Of a stretch of DNA of 64,000 nt, positions 29,976 to 39,550 are shown in pieces (the first letter of the stretch is position 1; each line of letters begins with the position of its first letter). The stretch comes from Amycolatopsis sp. FDAARGOS 1241 (GTDB lineage: Bacteria > Actinomycetota > Actinomycetes > Mycobacteriales > Pseudonocardiaceae): the NCBI RefSeq assembly GCF_016889705.1, contig NZ_CP069526.1, positions 9,390,001-9,454,000 of the forward strand, in the 5' to 3' direction. The notes beneath the pieces are model-generated. The model was not told the DNA's origin. It did not search any database and worked only from the letters and a program-made list of their open reading frames with translations. The position numbers were made by a program, and so were the translations under genes.

Positions 29976-30914
29976 GTGGGTATCTCGGCGTGGATCTGGT
30001 TCGTCGTCGCCGCCGTGGCGCTGGTGGCGGGGCTCGGGCTGCTCGCGGCGGACCGGGCGAAGGAAGGCTCGCGCAACCGCGAGCGCGTGCGCTGGGCCCA
30101 GCTGCGCGGCTGGCAGTTCGTGGAGGAGGACGAGCGCCTCCCCCGGCAGTGGTCGGGCGGGGCGATCGGCTACTTCGGCGCCGACGCGGCCGTGAACGTC
30201 GTCGCGGGGTCCACCTTCACGTCCGACGGCCGGCGGCCCGTGTTCATCTTCGACATCGAGTCGGAGGGGCAGATCCCGGCGACCGTCGTGGCCGTGCGCT
30301 GCAACAAGACGCACCGCGTGCCCGTCGAGATGTGGCTCTCGAGCGTGCCGTTCCAGCGCGAGAACATGCCGGAGATGCTCGGCCCGATCGGCCAGCGCTA
30401 CGCGTTCGCCGACGACTCCGACGGCGCGCGCCAGGTCATCACGCAAGAGCTCGTCGACGCGGCCGACCAGCTGGGCGGCGACGTCGGCGTCGCCTGGCTC
30501 GAGAACGAGTGGGTGCTGGCGAGCGTCGCCCCGAACGCCGGGCCGTCGCGGCTCGAGCGGCTGCTGCGCGACCTCGGCGAGATCGCCGACATCGTCGACC
30601 CGTTCGACGAGGACTACGACACCGGCCGCACCTACACCCCCGCCGCCGGCACGCCGGCCCCGGCAGGCACGCGCGCGCCGTCCCCCGCGGACACCCGCGC
30701 GACGACCCCGGTCGACACCCGCGCGACCAGCCCCGCGGACACCCGCGCGACCACTCCTGTCGACTCCCGCACGGCCGGCGCCGCCGCGAACCCCGAGCGC
30801 GCCGAGAACAAGCCGCCCGAGCCGCGCACGCCGTCGAACGGCCCGAGCACCTACGGCTCCGTCCCGGCAGCGCCGAGCAAACCGGACGACCCGGAACCCA
30901 AAGAAGAGTCCTGA
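29976..30914 (+). CDS. Rv0383c-like membrane or exported protein
   Basis: 312 aa. One N-terminal hydrophobic helix (WIWFVVAAVALVAGLGLLAA) is followed by a folded region of about 180 residues with RVRWAQLRGWQFVEED and RPVFIFDIES, then a low-complexity C-terminal tail. The tail contains four 8-residue repeats PADTRATT / PVDTRATS, encoded by a 24-bp DNA repeat. Position between clpB and pyrE on the same strand is that of M. tuberculosis Rv0383c, a conserved exported protein of unknown function; I infer they are equivalents. GTG at 29976 is chosen because a GATACC -10 element sits at 29961-29966, giving a leaderless mRNA. A longer open frame upstream runs into repeat array B. Confidence 0.7.
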   Translation: MGISAWIWFVVAAVALVAGLGLLAADRAKEGSRNRERVRWAQLRGWQFVEEDERLPRQWSGGAIGYFGADAAVNVVAGSTFTSDGRRPVFIFDIESEGQIPATVVAVRCNKTHRVPVEMWLSSVPFQRENMPEMLGPIGQRYAFADDSDGARQVITQELVDAADQLGGDVGVAWLENEWVLASVAPNAGPSRLERLLRDLGEIADIVDPFDEDYDTGRTYTPAAGTPAPAGTRAPSPADTRATTPVDTRATSPADTRATTPVDSRTAGAAANPERAENKPPEPRTPSNGPSTYGSVPAAPSKPDDPEPKEES

Positions 30915-30920
30915 CACGAA

Positions 30921-30949
30921 ACGGCCGCCGCCACCGGGCGGCCGTTTTC
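30921..30949 (+). terminator. Intrinsic terminator
   Basis: AACGGCCGCC (30921-30930) pairs with GGCGGCCGTT (30938-30947) and ends in TTTT, 7 bp after the stop codon of the Rv0383c-like gene. Confidence 0.8.
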
Positions 30950-31029
30950 GTCTCAGCGGATTCACGCGCAGCCCGCACTCAGCGGCGGCGTCCACGCCGA
31001 CGACTGCAGCAGCCTGGGCCGCGGCGACA

Positions 31030-32520
31030 CCGCCATGGTCACGAAAGCCTGCGCCGACACGACGTTGGCCAGGCGGCGGCCTTACACTACCGCCGGTGGT
31101 GCCAGCTCCCCTGGCGTCTCCGCCACCGTGGTGACACCGCCATGGTCACGAAAGCCTGCGCCGACACGACGTCGGTCCGGCGGCGGCCTTACACCAAGCG
31201 GCGGCGTCGCCTGCTCCACCAGTGTCCGCATCACTGGTGACCCCCTGGGCCGTAGCGACCCGACCGTGGCCGTGGAAGCCTGTGCCAACGCGAGACAGCG
31301 GTGGCCTAAACCATCGCCGGTGGCGCCAGGTCCACCGGCGTATCCCCACCGATACCCCCCGACGGCGGCCTCCTGGGCCGCGGCGACACTGCCGTGATCG
31401 TGGAATCACGCGCCGCGCGACTTCGGCACGATGGCGGCCTCAGAGCAACGGTGGCAGTCCAGCTCCGGCGGCGTTCCGACCGCCGACTGCGGCTGCCTGG
31501 GCCGCAGCGGGACCGCGGTGGTCGCGGAAGCCTGCGCCGGGCGACGTTGTCCACGCAGCCGGCCTTGCACCAACGGCGGAGCCAGCTCCGCGAGAGTCCC
31601 CGTCGCCGGTAGCCCCACCGGAGCTGAGACCGCCGTGGTCGCGGAAGCCTGTGCCGACGCATTCGAGACGGTGGCGGTTTCTCACCGGCGGCGGCGTCGC
31701 CGGCTCTGCAAGAGTTCGCATCACCGGTGGCTTTGCCGGAGCCGTGACACCGCCGTGGTTGCGAGAGCCTGAGCGGGGGCGACGTTGTCCATGCAACCGG
31801 CCTTGCGCCAACAGTGGTTGTGCCACCTCCACCGGCGCCCCCGCCGCTAGTGGCCCTGCTGGAGCCGTGGCGGGACCGTCGTCGTCGTGGAAGCCTGGGC
31901 CGACGTGACGTCGGCGCGGCGGCGGTTTCTCACCGGCGGCGGCGTCGCCGGCTTCGCGAGAGCCCCGATTACCGGTGGCTTTGCCGGAGCCGTGACATCG
32001 CCGTGGTCGCGGAGGTCTGAGCTGGGGCGACGTTGTCCACGCAGCCGGCCTTACACCAACCGTGGTGGTGCCAGCTCCACCGGCGACGCCGCCGTCGCTG
32101 GTTCTGCCTGGGCCGTGCGGGGACCGTCGTGGTTGTGGAAGCCTGTGCCGACGCGACGTCGGCGCGGCGGCGGTTTCTCACCGGCGGTGTTGCCGGCTTC
32201 GCGGGAGTTCCCACCACTGGTGGCCCTGCCCGGAGCCGGGGCCAGACCGCGGTGGTTGTGGAAGCCTGTGCCGACGCGACGTCGGGCGGCGGCGGTTTCT
32301 CACCGGCGGTGTCGCCAGCTCCGCGGGAGTTCCCATCACCGGCGGCCCTGCCGGAGCCGAGGTGACACCGCCGCAGTCGTGGCAGCCTGCGTGGAGGCGT
32401 CGGTCCGGCGCGGCGTCACACCAACGGCGGCAGTGCCAGCTCCGCCAGCGAAGCTCCCGCCGACTGCGTCGGTCCGAGCCATGGCGACAAAGCCGTGGTG
32501 GCGTGCGCCGACGCGGCGTC
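31030..32520. repeat. Tandem repeat array D (about 122-bp units)
   Basis: No gene in this 1.5-kb stretch except the 3' end of the minus-strand gene that starts at 33216. Units are marked by GTCGCGGAAGCCTGTGCCGA or variants; the AAGCCTG position is 31045, 31152, 31276, 31404, 31528, 31645, 31765, 31891, 32013, 32139, 32262, 32383 and a diverged copy near 32501. Spacings are 107-128 bp, mostly 117-128. Each unit also has CGGTTTCTCACCGGCGG or TTACACCAAGCGG, and many end with CCGGAGCCGTGACACCG. Sequence unrelated to arrays A-C. Confidence 0.85.
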
Positions 32521-33216
32521 GTCCACGGGCAGCTCCCCGCGGAATCCGTTGCCAGGCAACGACTGCGTCGCCAGCAGGAACCCCGACACCGGCCCCACGT
32601 CCGCCGGAGCCGGGTGGCGGCGGTCGGAGTCGGGAGTCGGGGCGTCGAGGTCCGATATGTCGAGCGAGCCGACGAAGTGTCCTATCCCGCGCTGCTCGGA
32701 ATTCACCACTGCGGCCGCCGAGTTGCCGGCATCCACGGCGGGGCTCGACGACTGCTGCAGCCCCGCGCCGTCGCGCAGGTCGCCGGTGAAGCGGCCGGAA
32801 TCCGGAGTCTTGGCGACATCCGGGTGGGTGTCGGCGTCGTAGGGCCGCCACGTGCCCTGCTGCACAGAACCGTGGAGGTCCGAGGCGTGCCCGGTCATCG
32901 CCGACGAGCCGAAGCGCACATCGTCGTGCTGCGACGGGGAAAGACCGTTCGGCGACTTCACCGCAGTGAGTGAATGGGACAGACCGCAACCGGCGGTGTC
33001 GGACATGAGCGGAGACGTCGCTGAAACCGGAAAGTCGGCCACCCCCGCGGCGGCCGCCGCCGAGTGGTCGTGCCGCAGGTCCAGCGGCAGGCCGCCGAGG
33101 GGAAGAGTGGGGTCGGCCGGGGCCGGAGCCGGGCCGGTGGGCAGCAGTGCGACGGGTGCCGCACCGGCGGCCGCCTTCGGGAGGTGGCCGGGCTTTCGCT
33201 GGGTGTGCTTGCCCAT
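32416..33216 (-). CDS. Exported protein of unknown function
   Basis: 266 aa, not recognised. A basic start (MGKHTQRK) and a short Ala-rich segment (KAAAGAAPVALLPTG) suggest a signal sequence. The rest is low in hydrophobic helices and rich in Ser, Asp and Gly with short motifs such as LPLGGLPLDL and LPGNGFRGELPV, the style of Pseudonocardiaceae secreted proteins. ATG at 33216 follows a TATGGT -10 element by 6 bp, so it is probably leaderless. The last about 35 codons coincide with the final diverged units of repeat array D, so the native C-terminus may have been replaced by repeat sequence. Confidence 0.55.
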   Translation of the reverse strand: MGKHTQRKPGHLPKAAAGAAPVALLPTGPAPAPADPTLPLGGLPLDLRHDHSAAAAAGVADFPVSATSPLMSDTAGCGLSHSLTAVKSPNGLSPSQHDDVRFGSSAMTGHASDLHGSVQQGTWRPYDADTHPDVAKTPDSGRFTGDLRDGAGLQQSSSPAVDAGNSAAAVVNSEQRGIGHFVGSLDISDLDAPTPDSDRRHPAPADVGPVSGFLLATQSLPGNGFRGELPVDDAASAHATTALSPWLGPTQSAGASLAELALPPLV

Positions 33217-33271
33217 GCGCCGGACCATACTTCGCGACTTGGACAAACGCACGTGCAGGTAGGTTCGGCAC

Positions 33272-34039
33272 ATGAGCCCCACCGCCGTGATCACCGGAGC
33301 CACCGCGGGCATCGGAGCGCAGTTCGCGCGCACGCTCGCCGCCGAGAAGTACGACCTCGTGCTCGTCGCCCGCGACCGGGAGCGCCTCGACGCGTTCGCC
33401 GGGCAGCTGCGCGAGCGCCACGGTGTGGCCGTCGAGGTCCTGCCCGCCGATCTGTCCGAAGTAGACGGACGCGCCGCCGTCGAAGAACGCCTCACCGCCG
33501 GTCCCGTCGACCTGTTGGTCAACAACGCCGGCTTCGGCCTCTCCGGCGACTTCTGGCAGATCTCACCCGACGCGTTGCAGCGCCAGCTCGACGTGAACGT
33601 CACCGCCGTCCTGCGCCTCACCCGCGCCGCCCTGCCCGGCATGGTCGAGCGCGGCCGCGGCGACATCATCAACGTCTCCAGCGTCGCCGGCTTCTTCTCC
33701 GGCCGTGGCTCCACCTACACCGCCAGCAAGAACTGGGTCACGTCCTTCACCGAGGGCATCGCGACGTCGCTCCCACCGGGCCTGCGCATGATGGCCCTGT
33801 GCCCCGGCTTCACCACCACCGAGTTCCACGACCGCGCGGGCCTCGAGAAGGAAGGCCCGAAGGCCTTCTGGCTCGGCGTGGAGCAGGTCGTGGATGAAGC
33901 GCTGACGGACTTGCGCCGCGGCAAGGTGATCTCCGTGCCGAGCCTGCAGTACAAGGCTTTGGTGGCCGTCGGCGGCCTCCTGCCGCGCGGGGTGCTGCGG
34001 CGGCTGTCGGCGGGGGTCGGGAACCGCAAGCGCACGTGA
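33272..34039 (+). CDS. Short-chain dehydrogenase/reductase
   Basis: 255 aa Rossmann-fold oxidoreductase of the classical SDR type. Cofactor motif TGATAGIG (residues 8-15), NNAG at about 89-92, catalytic Ser in NVSSVAG, and YTASK as the Tyr-x-x-x-Lys pair. An Arg in the second strand (VARDRERL) favours NADP(H). It resembles SDRs annotated as acyl or ketone reductases; the substrate is unknown. ATG at 33272 lies close to a TAGGTT hexamer, so the mRNA may be leaderless. Divergent from the exported-protein gene; 76 bp before the ABC transporter. Confidence 0.88.
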   Translation: MSPTAVITGATAGIGAQFARTLAAEKYDLVLVARDRERLDAFAGQLRERHGVAVEVLPADLSEVDGRAAVEERLTAGPVDLLVNNAGFGLSGDFWQISPDALQRQLDVNVTAVLRLTRAALPGMVERGRGDIINVSSVAGFFSGRGSTYTASKNWVTSFTEGIATSLPPGLRMMALCPGFTTTEFHDRAGLEKEGPKAFWLGVEQVVDEALTDLRRGKVISVPSLQYKALVAVGGLLPRGVLRRLSAGVGNRKRT

Positions 34040-34115
34040 GGTAGGGCTGGCCCCACCGCGTCCCGGCGAGCTGGCACCAGGGTGCGAACCACTGTCGCTG
34101 CCTAGCGTTTTCCCC

Positions 34116-34859
34116 ATGACGACGGATGAGGCGGTGCGGCTGCGGGCCGTGCGCAAGGTCTACGGGCGCGTGGCCGCGCTCGACGACGTCGACCTGTCGT
34201 TCCCCCGCGGCGGTTTCACCGCCGTGATGGGACAGTCCGGGTCGGGCAAGACGACGTTCCTGCACTGCGCGGCGGGCCTCGACCGGCCGACGGCGGGCAC
34301 CGTGCACCTCGACGGCCAGGACCTCGCCGCCCTGTCGGAGACGCAGCTGACGAAGCTGCGCCGCGACAGGGTCGGGTTCGTGTTCCAGGCGTTCAACCTG
34401 CTGCCCGCGCTCACCGTCGAGCAGAACGTGGCTCTGCCCCTGCGGCTGGCCGGCCGCCGCGTCGACAAGTTGCTCGTGGCGCGGATGCTGGCGCACGTCG
34501 GGCTCGCCGAGCGGCGCCGGCACCGGCCCGGCGAGCTGTCCGGCGGCCAGCAGCAGCGCGTCGCGATCGCGCGGGCGCTCCTCACGCGCCCAGCCGTGCT
34601 CTTCGCCGACGAACCCACCGGCGCCCTCGACACCCGTACCGCGGCCGAAGTGCTGGCGCTGCTGGGTGCTTCCGTCCGCAGCGGGCTCACCGTGGTGATG
34701 GTGACGCACGATCCGGTCGCCGCGGCGCACGCCGATCGCGTGGTCTTCCTCGCCGACGGCCGCGTCGCCGGCGAGCTCGCGCGCCCGACCGCCGAAGCCG
34801 TGGCCGAGCGCATGACGCACCTGGGCGCGTGGGGTCGCTCCGCGGTGGGGGGTGCGTGA
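34116..34859 (+). CDS. MacB/LolD-type ABC transporter ATPase
   Basis: 247 aa ATP-binding subunit. Walker A GQSGSGKTTF, Q-loop VFQAFNLLPALT, signature LSGGQQQR, Walker B VLFADEPTGALD and switch H in VTHD. This is the class that pairs with FtsX-like permeases and drives mechanotransmission across the membrane rather than import. It ends in the first bases of the permease gene (TGATG overlap), so both subunits are made together. ATG at 34116. Confidence 0.93.
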   Translation: MTTDEAVRLRAVRKVYGRVAALDDVDLSFPRGGFTAVMGQSGSGKTTFLHCAAGLDRPTAGTVHLDGQDLAALSETQLTKLRRDRVGFVFQAFNLLPALTVEQNVALPLRLAGRRVDKLLVARMLAHVGLAERRRHRPGELSGGQQQRVAIARALLTRPAVLFADEPTGALDTRTAAEVLALLGASVRSGLTVVMVTHDPVAAAHADRVVFLADGRVAGELARPTAEAVAERMTHLGAWGRSAVGGA

Positions 34860-37351
34860 TGTTCCGGCTCGCGCTGCGCACGCTCCGGCCGCGCAAGGGT
34901 GGTTTCCTCGCGACGTTCGTGGCCGCGTTCCTCGGCGCCGTCATCGTGTCCGCCTGCGGCGGCCTGATGGAGACGGGCATCCGGGCCGACGCGCCGCCGC
35001 AGCGGCTCGCGGCCGCGCCCATCGTCGTCGCCGGGCAGCAGGAAATCGAGCTGCCCAAACGGGATCCGGCCGACGACGACCCCAAGACGGAAAGCGTCCT
35101 GTTGCCCGAACGCGTGCGGCTCGACCCGGCGCTGGCCGATCGGATCCGCGCGACGCCCGGCGTGGCCGCGGTGGTCGGCGACGTGACCGTGCCGGTCGTG
35201 ACACCCGGTGGCCCGGCGGCCGGGCACGGGTGGAACTCCGCTGTGCTGACGCCGTACTCGCTGATCGCGGGCCACGCACCGGGGCCCGGCGAGGTCGTGG
35301 TCGCCGGGCTGCCCGCCCAGCCGGGCGAGATGATCCGGCTCGCCGCTCACGGCACCACGGGCTGGTATCGCGTCGCCGGAATCGCCGGCGCAACCCAGCC
35401 CGAGGTGTTCTTCACCGAAGCCGACGCCGGCCGCCTCGCCGGTGGTCAGGTCGACGACTTCGGCGTCTTCACGACGGAAAGCCCCGAAACGGTGGTCGCC
35501 CGCCTGAACCTCGGGCCCGGCGTCGTCGCGCTCACCGGCGACGACCGCGGCCGCGCCGAGTTCCCGCAAGCCGAGGCGGCCGGTGAAGACCTCGTGGTCC
35601 TCGCCGCCGTCTCCGGTGGGCTGTCGGTGCTGGTCGCGCTCTTCGTCGTCGCGAGCACGCTCGCCCTGGCCACGCAGCAACGCCGGCGCGAACTGGCTCT
35701 GCTGCGCGCCATCGGCACGACGCCCCGCCAGCTGCGGCGGATGGTGCTCGGCGAGGCAGTGACGATCGGGTTGCTCGCGATGGCCGCGGCGGTCGCGCTC
35801 GGGCCAATGCTCGGCCGCCGGCTGTTCGGCCGGCTCACGAACGCCGGTGTGGTGCCCGAAGTCGTCCGGTTCCACCAGGGCTGGCTGCCGATGACCGTCG
35901 CGGCCGGGGTCACGGTGCTGGCCGTCCTGGTCGCCGCGCTCGTCGCGGCCCGGCGCGTGAGCCGCATCCGGCCGACGGAGGCGCTGGCCGAGGCGAGCGT
36001 CGAACGCCGATGGCTCACGCCGGTGCGGTTCGTGCTCGCAGCGCTTTGCTTCGGCGGCGGGACGGCGCTCGGGATCGTCACGCTCGCGGTGATGACCGGT
36101 CCCGTCGCGGCGAGCACGGCGGGACCGGCGGTGCTGCTGTGGGCGATCGGTGTCGCGGCGATCAGCCCCGGCGTCACGAAGCTGGTGGCGGCGCTGCTGC
36201 ACGGTCCGGTGCGGGTGTTCGGGGGTGTCACCGGGTGGCTGGCGGTCGCGAACACGCGAGCCACGGCCACGCGGGTGTCGGGCGCGGTCACGCCGATCGT
36301 GCTCGCGGTGGGCATCGCGACGGGCAACATCTACCTCCAGACCACGCAGCAAGCCGTGTCGCAGCATTCGTTCACCGAAGACCTGCGCGCCGACGCAGTG
36401 GTCGCCGCTCCCGCGGGGGCCAGCCCCGAACTGCTCCGTCGCGTGCAGCAGGCACCCGGCGTGGCGGCCGCTTCGGAGTACACGACCAGCACGGTCTTCG
36501 TCACCGTGCCCTTCGACGACAGCCAGGACGACGACGGTCATCCCGCTCTCGGCCTCACCACCGAAAGCGCCGCCCGGACGACGTCCGCCACCGTCACCAC
36601 GGGCAGCCTCGGCGCCCTCACCGGCGACACCGTCGCGCTGCCGGACACCGTGGCGGCCGAGCTGCGCCGCGGCGTCGGGGATCCCGTCACACTCCGGCTC
36701 GGCGACGGGCACGAGGTGACCGTTCGCGTCGTCGCACTGGTGGCTCAGCGCGCCGGCTTCGAGGCGCTGCTGTTTCCCGCCGGTCTGCTCGCCGCCCACA
36801 CCACCGCCCGCCTCGCGCCGCAGGTGCTCGTGCGGGCCGCGCCCGGCGTGGACCGGGCCCGGCTCGCGGCGAGCCTCACCGCGGCCACCGCGGGCGAGCC
36901 CGTGACGGTCGGCGACCGCGAGGCGCTGCTCGCCGCGCACGCCGCGGGTGACGAGATCGGCGCGTGGGTGAACTACCTGATGCTCGGCATGATCATCGGC
37001 TACACCGTGATCTCTGTGGTGAACACGCTCGTCATGGCCACCGCTCGCCGCCGGCGCGAGTTCGGGCTCCAGCGCCTCGGCGGCTTCACGCGCACGCAGG
37101 TGCTGCGCATGGCCGGCGTCGAAGGCGGCGTGATCGCGACGATCGGCATCCTGCTCGGCACAGTCGTCTCGGCGGGCGCGATCGTGCCCTTCTGCCTGGT
37201 GGCGACGGGCTCGCCACTCCCGATCGGCCCGGCGGCGGTCTACCTCACCGTGATCGCCATCGCGGCCGTGCTCGCGCTGGGCGCGTCGGTGGTCCCCGCC
37301 TGGGTGGCGACGCGGGCGCGGCCCGTGACGGCTGTCGCGCTCGACGAGTGA
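34859..37351 (+). CDS. FtsX-like ABC transporter permease
   Basis: 830 aa with two FtsX modules. Helix 1 follows FRLALRTLRPRKGGFLATFV; then a large extracytoplasmic domain, three helices (about residues 255-370) with the FtsX pattern QQRRRELALLRAIGTTPRQL, central helices, a second outside domain, and a final helix triplet containing RRREFGLQRLGGFTRTQVL. Works with the preceding ATPase, probably as an exporter or resistance/cell-envelope transporter. Start ATG at 34859 overlaps the ATPase stop by one base; an in-frame upstream ATG at 34829 lies within the ATPase gene. The substrate cannot be inferred. Confidence 0.92.
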   Translation: MFRLALRTLRPRKGGFLATFVAAFLGAVIVSACGGLMETGIRADAPPQRLAAAPIVVAGQQEIELPKRDPADDDPKTESVLLPERVRLDPALADRIRATPGVAAVVGDVTVPVVTPGGPAAGHGWNSAVLTPYSLIAGHAPGPGEVVVAGLPAQPGEMIRLAAHGTTGWYRVAGIAGATQPEVFFTEADAGRLAGGQVDDFGVFTTESPETVVARLNLGPGVVALTGDDRGRAEFPQAEAAGEDLVVLAAVSGGLSVLVALFVVASTLALATQQRRRELALLRAIGTTPRQLRRMVLGEAVTIGLLAMAAAVALGPMLGRRLFGRLTNAGVVPEVVRFHQGWLPMTVAAGVTVLAVLVAALVAARRVSRIRPTEALAEASVERRWLTPVRFVLAALCFGGGTALGIVTLAVMTGPVAASTAGPAVLLWAIGVAAISPGVTKLVAALLHGPVRVFGGVTGWLAVANTRATATRVSGAVTPIVLAVGIATGNIYLQTTQQAVSQHSFTEDLRADAVVAAPAGASPELLRRVQQAPGVAAASEYTTSTVFVTVPFDDSQDDDGHPALGLTTESAARTTSATVTTGSLGALTGDTVALPDTVAAELRRGVGDPVTLRLGDGHEVTVRVVALVAQRAGFEALLFPAGLLAAHTTARLAPQVLVRAAPGVDRARLAASLTAATAGEPVTVGDREALLAAHAAGDEIGAWVNYLMLGMIIGYTVISVVNTLVMATARRRREFGLQRLGGFTRTQVLRMAGVEGGVIATIGILLGTVVSAGAIVPFCLVATGSPLPIGPAAVYLTVIAIAAVLALGASVVPAWVATRARPVTAVALDE

Positions 37352-37391
37352 CGCGCTGGTGCGCGCGGGGGCGTGTGTAAGACTCTCGGCC

Positions 37392-37955
37392 GTGGCGTAC
37401 CCCGGGTTGGATCAAACTGCGAAGCTCGAACTGGCCAGGCTGGTCACCGAACTGGCCGTGGTGCACGGCAAGGTGACCCTCGCGTCCGGCAAGGAAGCCG
37501 ACTACTACGTCGACCTCCGCCGGGCGACCCTGCACCACGCGGCGGCACCGCTGATCGGCAAGCTGCTGCGGCAGCTCACCGCCGACTGGGACTACGTGGC
37601 CGCCGGCGGGCTGACGCTCGGCGCCGACCCGGTCGCGCTGGCGATGCTGCACTCCGCGGCCACCGACGGGGTCGTGCTCGACGCGTTCGTCGTCCGCAAG
37701 GCGGTCAAGGAACACGGCATGCAGCGCCGCATCGAGGGCGTCGAGGTGCGCGGGCAGCGTGTGCTGGCCGTCGAGGACACGTCGACGACCGGCGGCAGTG
37801 TGCTCACGGCCGTCGAGGCGCTGCGCGAGGCCGGGGCGATCGTCGCGGGCGTCGCGACCGTCGTCGATCGCGACACGGGCGCGCGCGAGGCCATCGAGAA
37901 GGAAGGCCTCGAGTACCGCTACCTCCTGAACAAGGACGACCTCGGGCTGGACTGA
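37392..37955 (+). CDS. pyrE: Orotate phosphoribosyltransferase
   Basis: 187 aa. Converts orotate and PRPP to orotidine 5'-phosphate in pyrimidine synthesis. Type I PRTase motif VLAVEDTSTTGGSVL (residues about 120-134), with GKVTLASGKEADYYVDLR near the N-terminus typical of OPRTase, and VVRKAVKEHG as the PRPP loop lysines. GTG at 37392 lies 10 bp after TAAGACT, a good -10, so the transcript is leaderless; this start gives the usual family length. Downstream genes are on the same strand but look degraded. Confidence 0.95.
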   Translation: MAYPGLDQTAKLELARLVTELAVVHGKVTLASGKEADYYVDLRRATLHHAAAPLIGKLLRQLTADWDYVAAGGLTLGADPVALAMLHSAATDGVVLDAFVVRKAVKEHGMQRRIEGVEVRGQRVLAVEDTSTTGGSVLTAVEALREAGAIVAGVATVVDRDTGAREAIEKEGLEYRYLLNKDDLGLD

Positions 37956-38009
37956 GCGCGTTCGCGCGCACGACCTGAGATTGCGTACGTCCGCGCCTGC
38001 GAGCAGCTC

Positions 38010-38465
38010 GTGCTGCGCTACCCGATGTTCCGGTTCGCCGCGAAGATGCTCGACCACCGCGGCGCCGCCGAGGACGTCGTGCAGGAGGTCTTCGTCGGCC
38101 CCTGGCGCAAGCTCGCGCAGCTCAACGACGCCACGCTCGTCGGCTGGCTCTACCGCGGCACTGCCGACCGCTGCGTCAACGTCATCCGCGCGCCCCAGGC
38201 CGACGTCGATCTCGACCTGCCAAGGTCACCCCGCACCGACGCGCAACCCGAGCACGCCGCGCTGATCAGCGGTCGGCTGGCGGTGCTCACCGAAGCGTTG
38301 CGGCAGCTCACGTCGCAGCAGCGCGCGTGCTGGCTCCTGCATGAGGTTCACGGCCGCTCCTACGAGGAGATCGCCGAGGTCGTCGGTGCGCACCCCGTGG
38401 CCTTCCGGGGCCGCATCGCCCGCGCACGCGTGCAGCCGGCGGAGGTGATGAAGCCGTGGCGGTGA
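38010..38465 (+). pseudogene. Truncated ECF-like sigma factor
   Basis: About 150 residues with sigma region 2 (MLDHRGAAEDVVQEVFVGPWRK, in two parts) and region 4 (LTSQQRACWLLHEVHGRSYEEIAEVVG). The first helices of region 2 are missing: in-frame sequence upstream reaches the pyrE stop codon with only a non-standard ATT at 37980 and the GTG at 38010. The end of region 4 has GAHPVAFRGRIARAR, lacking the usual second helix spacing. It leads into a frameshifted Asp23/Gls24 cluster, so I regard it as a remnant of a stress sigma-factor operon, though it may still be expressed. Confidence 0.55.
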
Positions 38466-39291
38466 ACGAGAGCACGACCTACGAGCTGCCGTGCGGCTGC
38501 GACCTGGACGACGTCTGGGCCCGGCTCGACCGGACGACACCGGCCACTCCGGGACCTGCCCCCACTGCCGCGGCGCGCGCGAGAGGCTGCCAGCGCTGCG
38601 CGAGGCGACGCGGGAGCTCATTCGGCGAACCGATCCGACGCCGCCGGACCTCGTCGGGCGCATCATGTCGGCCGTGCGCGCGGAGGCGCGCCGCGGCCGG
38701 ATGGTCGACCTGCCGACGCCGGAGCCGGGCGGCACGGCGGGCAGCGAGGCGGCCGTTGCGGTGGTGCTGCGGTACGCCGCCGACGTGCGGGCCCGCCGCT
38801 GTCGCGTCCGGATGGTCGGCGTGACGCCGGAGGGCGGCGGCGGCGTCGAAGGCGAGCTCACCCTCGCCGAGCGGCTCTGGGACGGCGCGGCCGCCGAGGC
38901 GTTGGCCCGGGTGCGGGAGCTCGTCACGGCCGCCGCCGCGGCGCGCGGCGCTCGACACGCCCGGGGTCGTGCGGCTCGAGCCGGGGGTGCGGGGCCTCGT
39001 CACGGTGTGGACGCGCGCGGCGCGCGGTCGCCGGCAGGGTCTCAACCCGGCGCCGGCCGACGGCGTGCGCGTGCGGCCGGCGGGCTTTCGGTGGAGGCCG
39101 ACGTGATGACGTCGGCGGCCGACCAGGCGGCGGCGGTGGGGCGGACCGTGCAGCGTGCGGTGCCGCGCGAAGTCACCGCGCAGACGGGGCCCCGCGGTCG
39201 ACGGCGTCCTGGTGTCCATTGCGGACACCCAGCTGGAGCGCCGGTGAGCCGGGCTGTCGCCGACGGGATCGTCGCGGCGCTGGGGAGGTGA
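38456..39291 (+). pseudogene. Frameshifted zinc-motif plus Asp23/Gls24-type protein
   Basis: Starts VAVNESTTYELPCGCDLDD in one frame (GTG 38456 or 38462). It continues in the +1 frame near 38533 as SGTCPHCRGARE..LPALREATRELI, with LPTPEP and RVRMVGVTPEGG..VEGELTLAERLW. A different frame near 38945 gives TPGVVRLEPGVRGLV and GVRVRPAGF. The earlier frame resumes (VEADVMTSAADQAAAVGRTV), and another shift near 39190 gives AVDGVLVSIADTQLERR. Three or four single-base shifts are needed to read one protein. Domain content (C-P-H-C near the N-terminus, Gls24-like C-terminus) is that of actinobacterial envelope-stress proteins next to sigma factors. Confidence 0.6.
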
Positions 39292-39506
39292 CGGTGTTGC
39301 GTCCGGCGGCGGCCCGGGGCGTGGCCGTGACCGTGGAGCTGAGCCCGGACACGGTGCAGGTGCGGCTGATCGCCACGCGGGTGCCGTTGCCACCGTTGCT
39401 CGCGCAGGCCGAAGCCGTGGGCCGGCCCGTGCTCGCGGACACGGAGTGGGCGGGCGCGAAGCCGCGGCTCGTCGTCACGGACCTCGACGGCGGCGCGTTC
39501 GGCTGA
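39288..39506 (+). CDS. Small protein of the Asp23/Gls24 cluster
   Basis: 72 aa with starts at GTG 39288 in GTGA overlap with the preceding frame and GGGGAGG as ribosome-binding site. Sequence features are VTVELSPDTVQVRLIATRVP, PLPPLLAQAEA and PRLVVTDLDGG. It resembles small conserved proteins found with Asp23/Gls24 genes in actinobacteria. No membrane helix. This is the only intact frame in the cluster, so it may persist as a functional remnant or simply be short enough to have escaped mutation. Confidence 0.5.
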   Translation: MTVLRPAAARGVAVTVELSPDTVQVRLIATRVPLPPLLAQAEAVGRPVLADTEWAGAKPRLVVTDLDGGAFG

Positions 39507-39550
39507 GCTTCATCCGATCGGGCCGTGACGATCACCCGGCAACCGGGTCG

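Noticed and set aside
30630..30780. Separate repeat family in the 24-bp DNA repeats
   Set aside because: It is the in-frame coding repeat (PADTRATT) of the Rv0383c-like protein tail, not an intergenic element.
28761..30995. 744-aa minus-strand frame across array B and the Rv0383c-like gene
   Set aside because: It is antisense to a better supported gene with its own promoter and terminator and consists of repeat peptides.
34160..36940. 926-aa minus-strand frame over the ABC transporter genes
   Set aside because: Antisense to a clear ATPase and permease.
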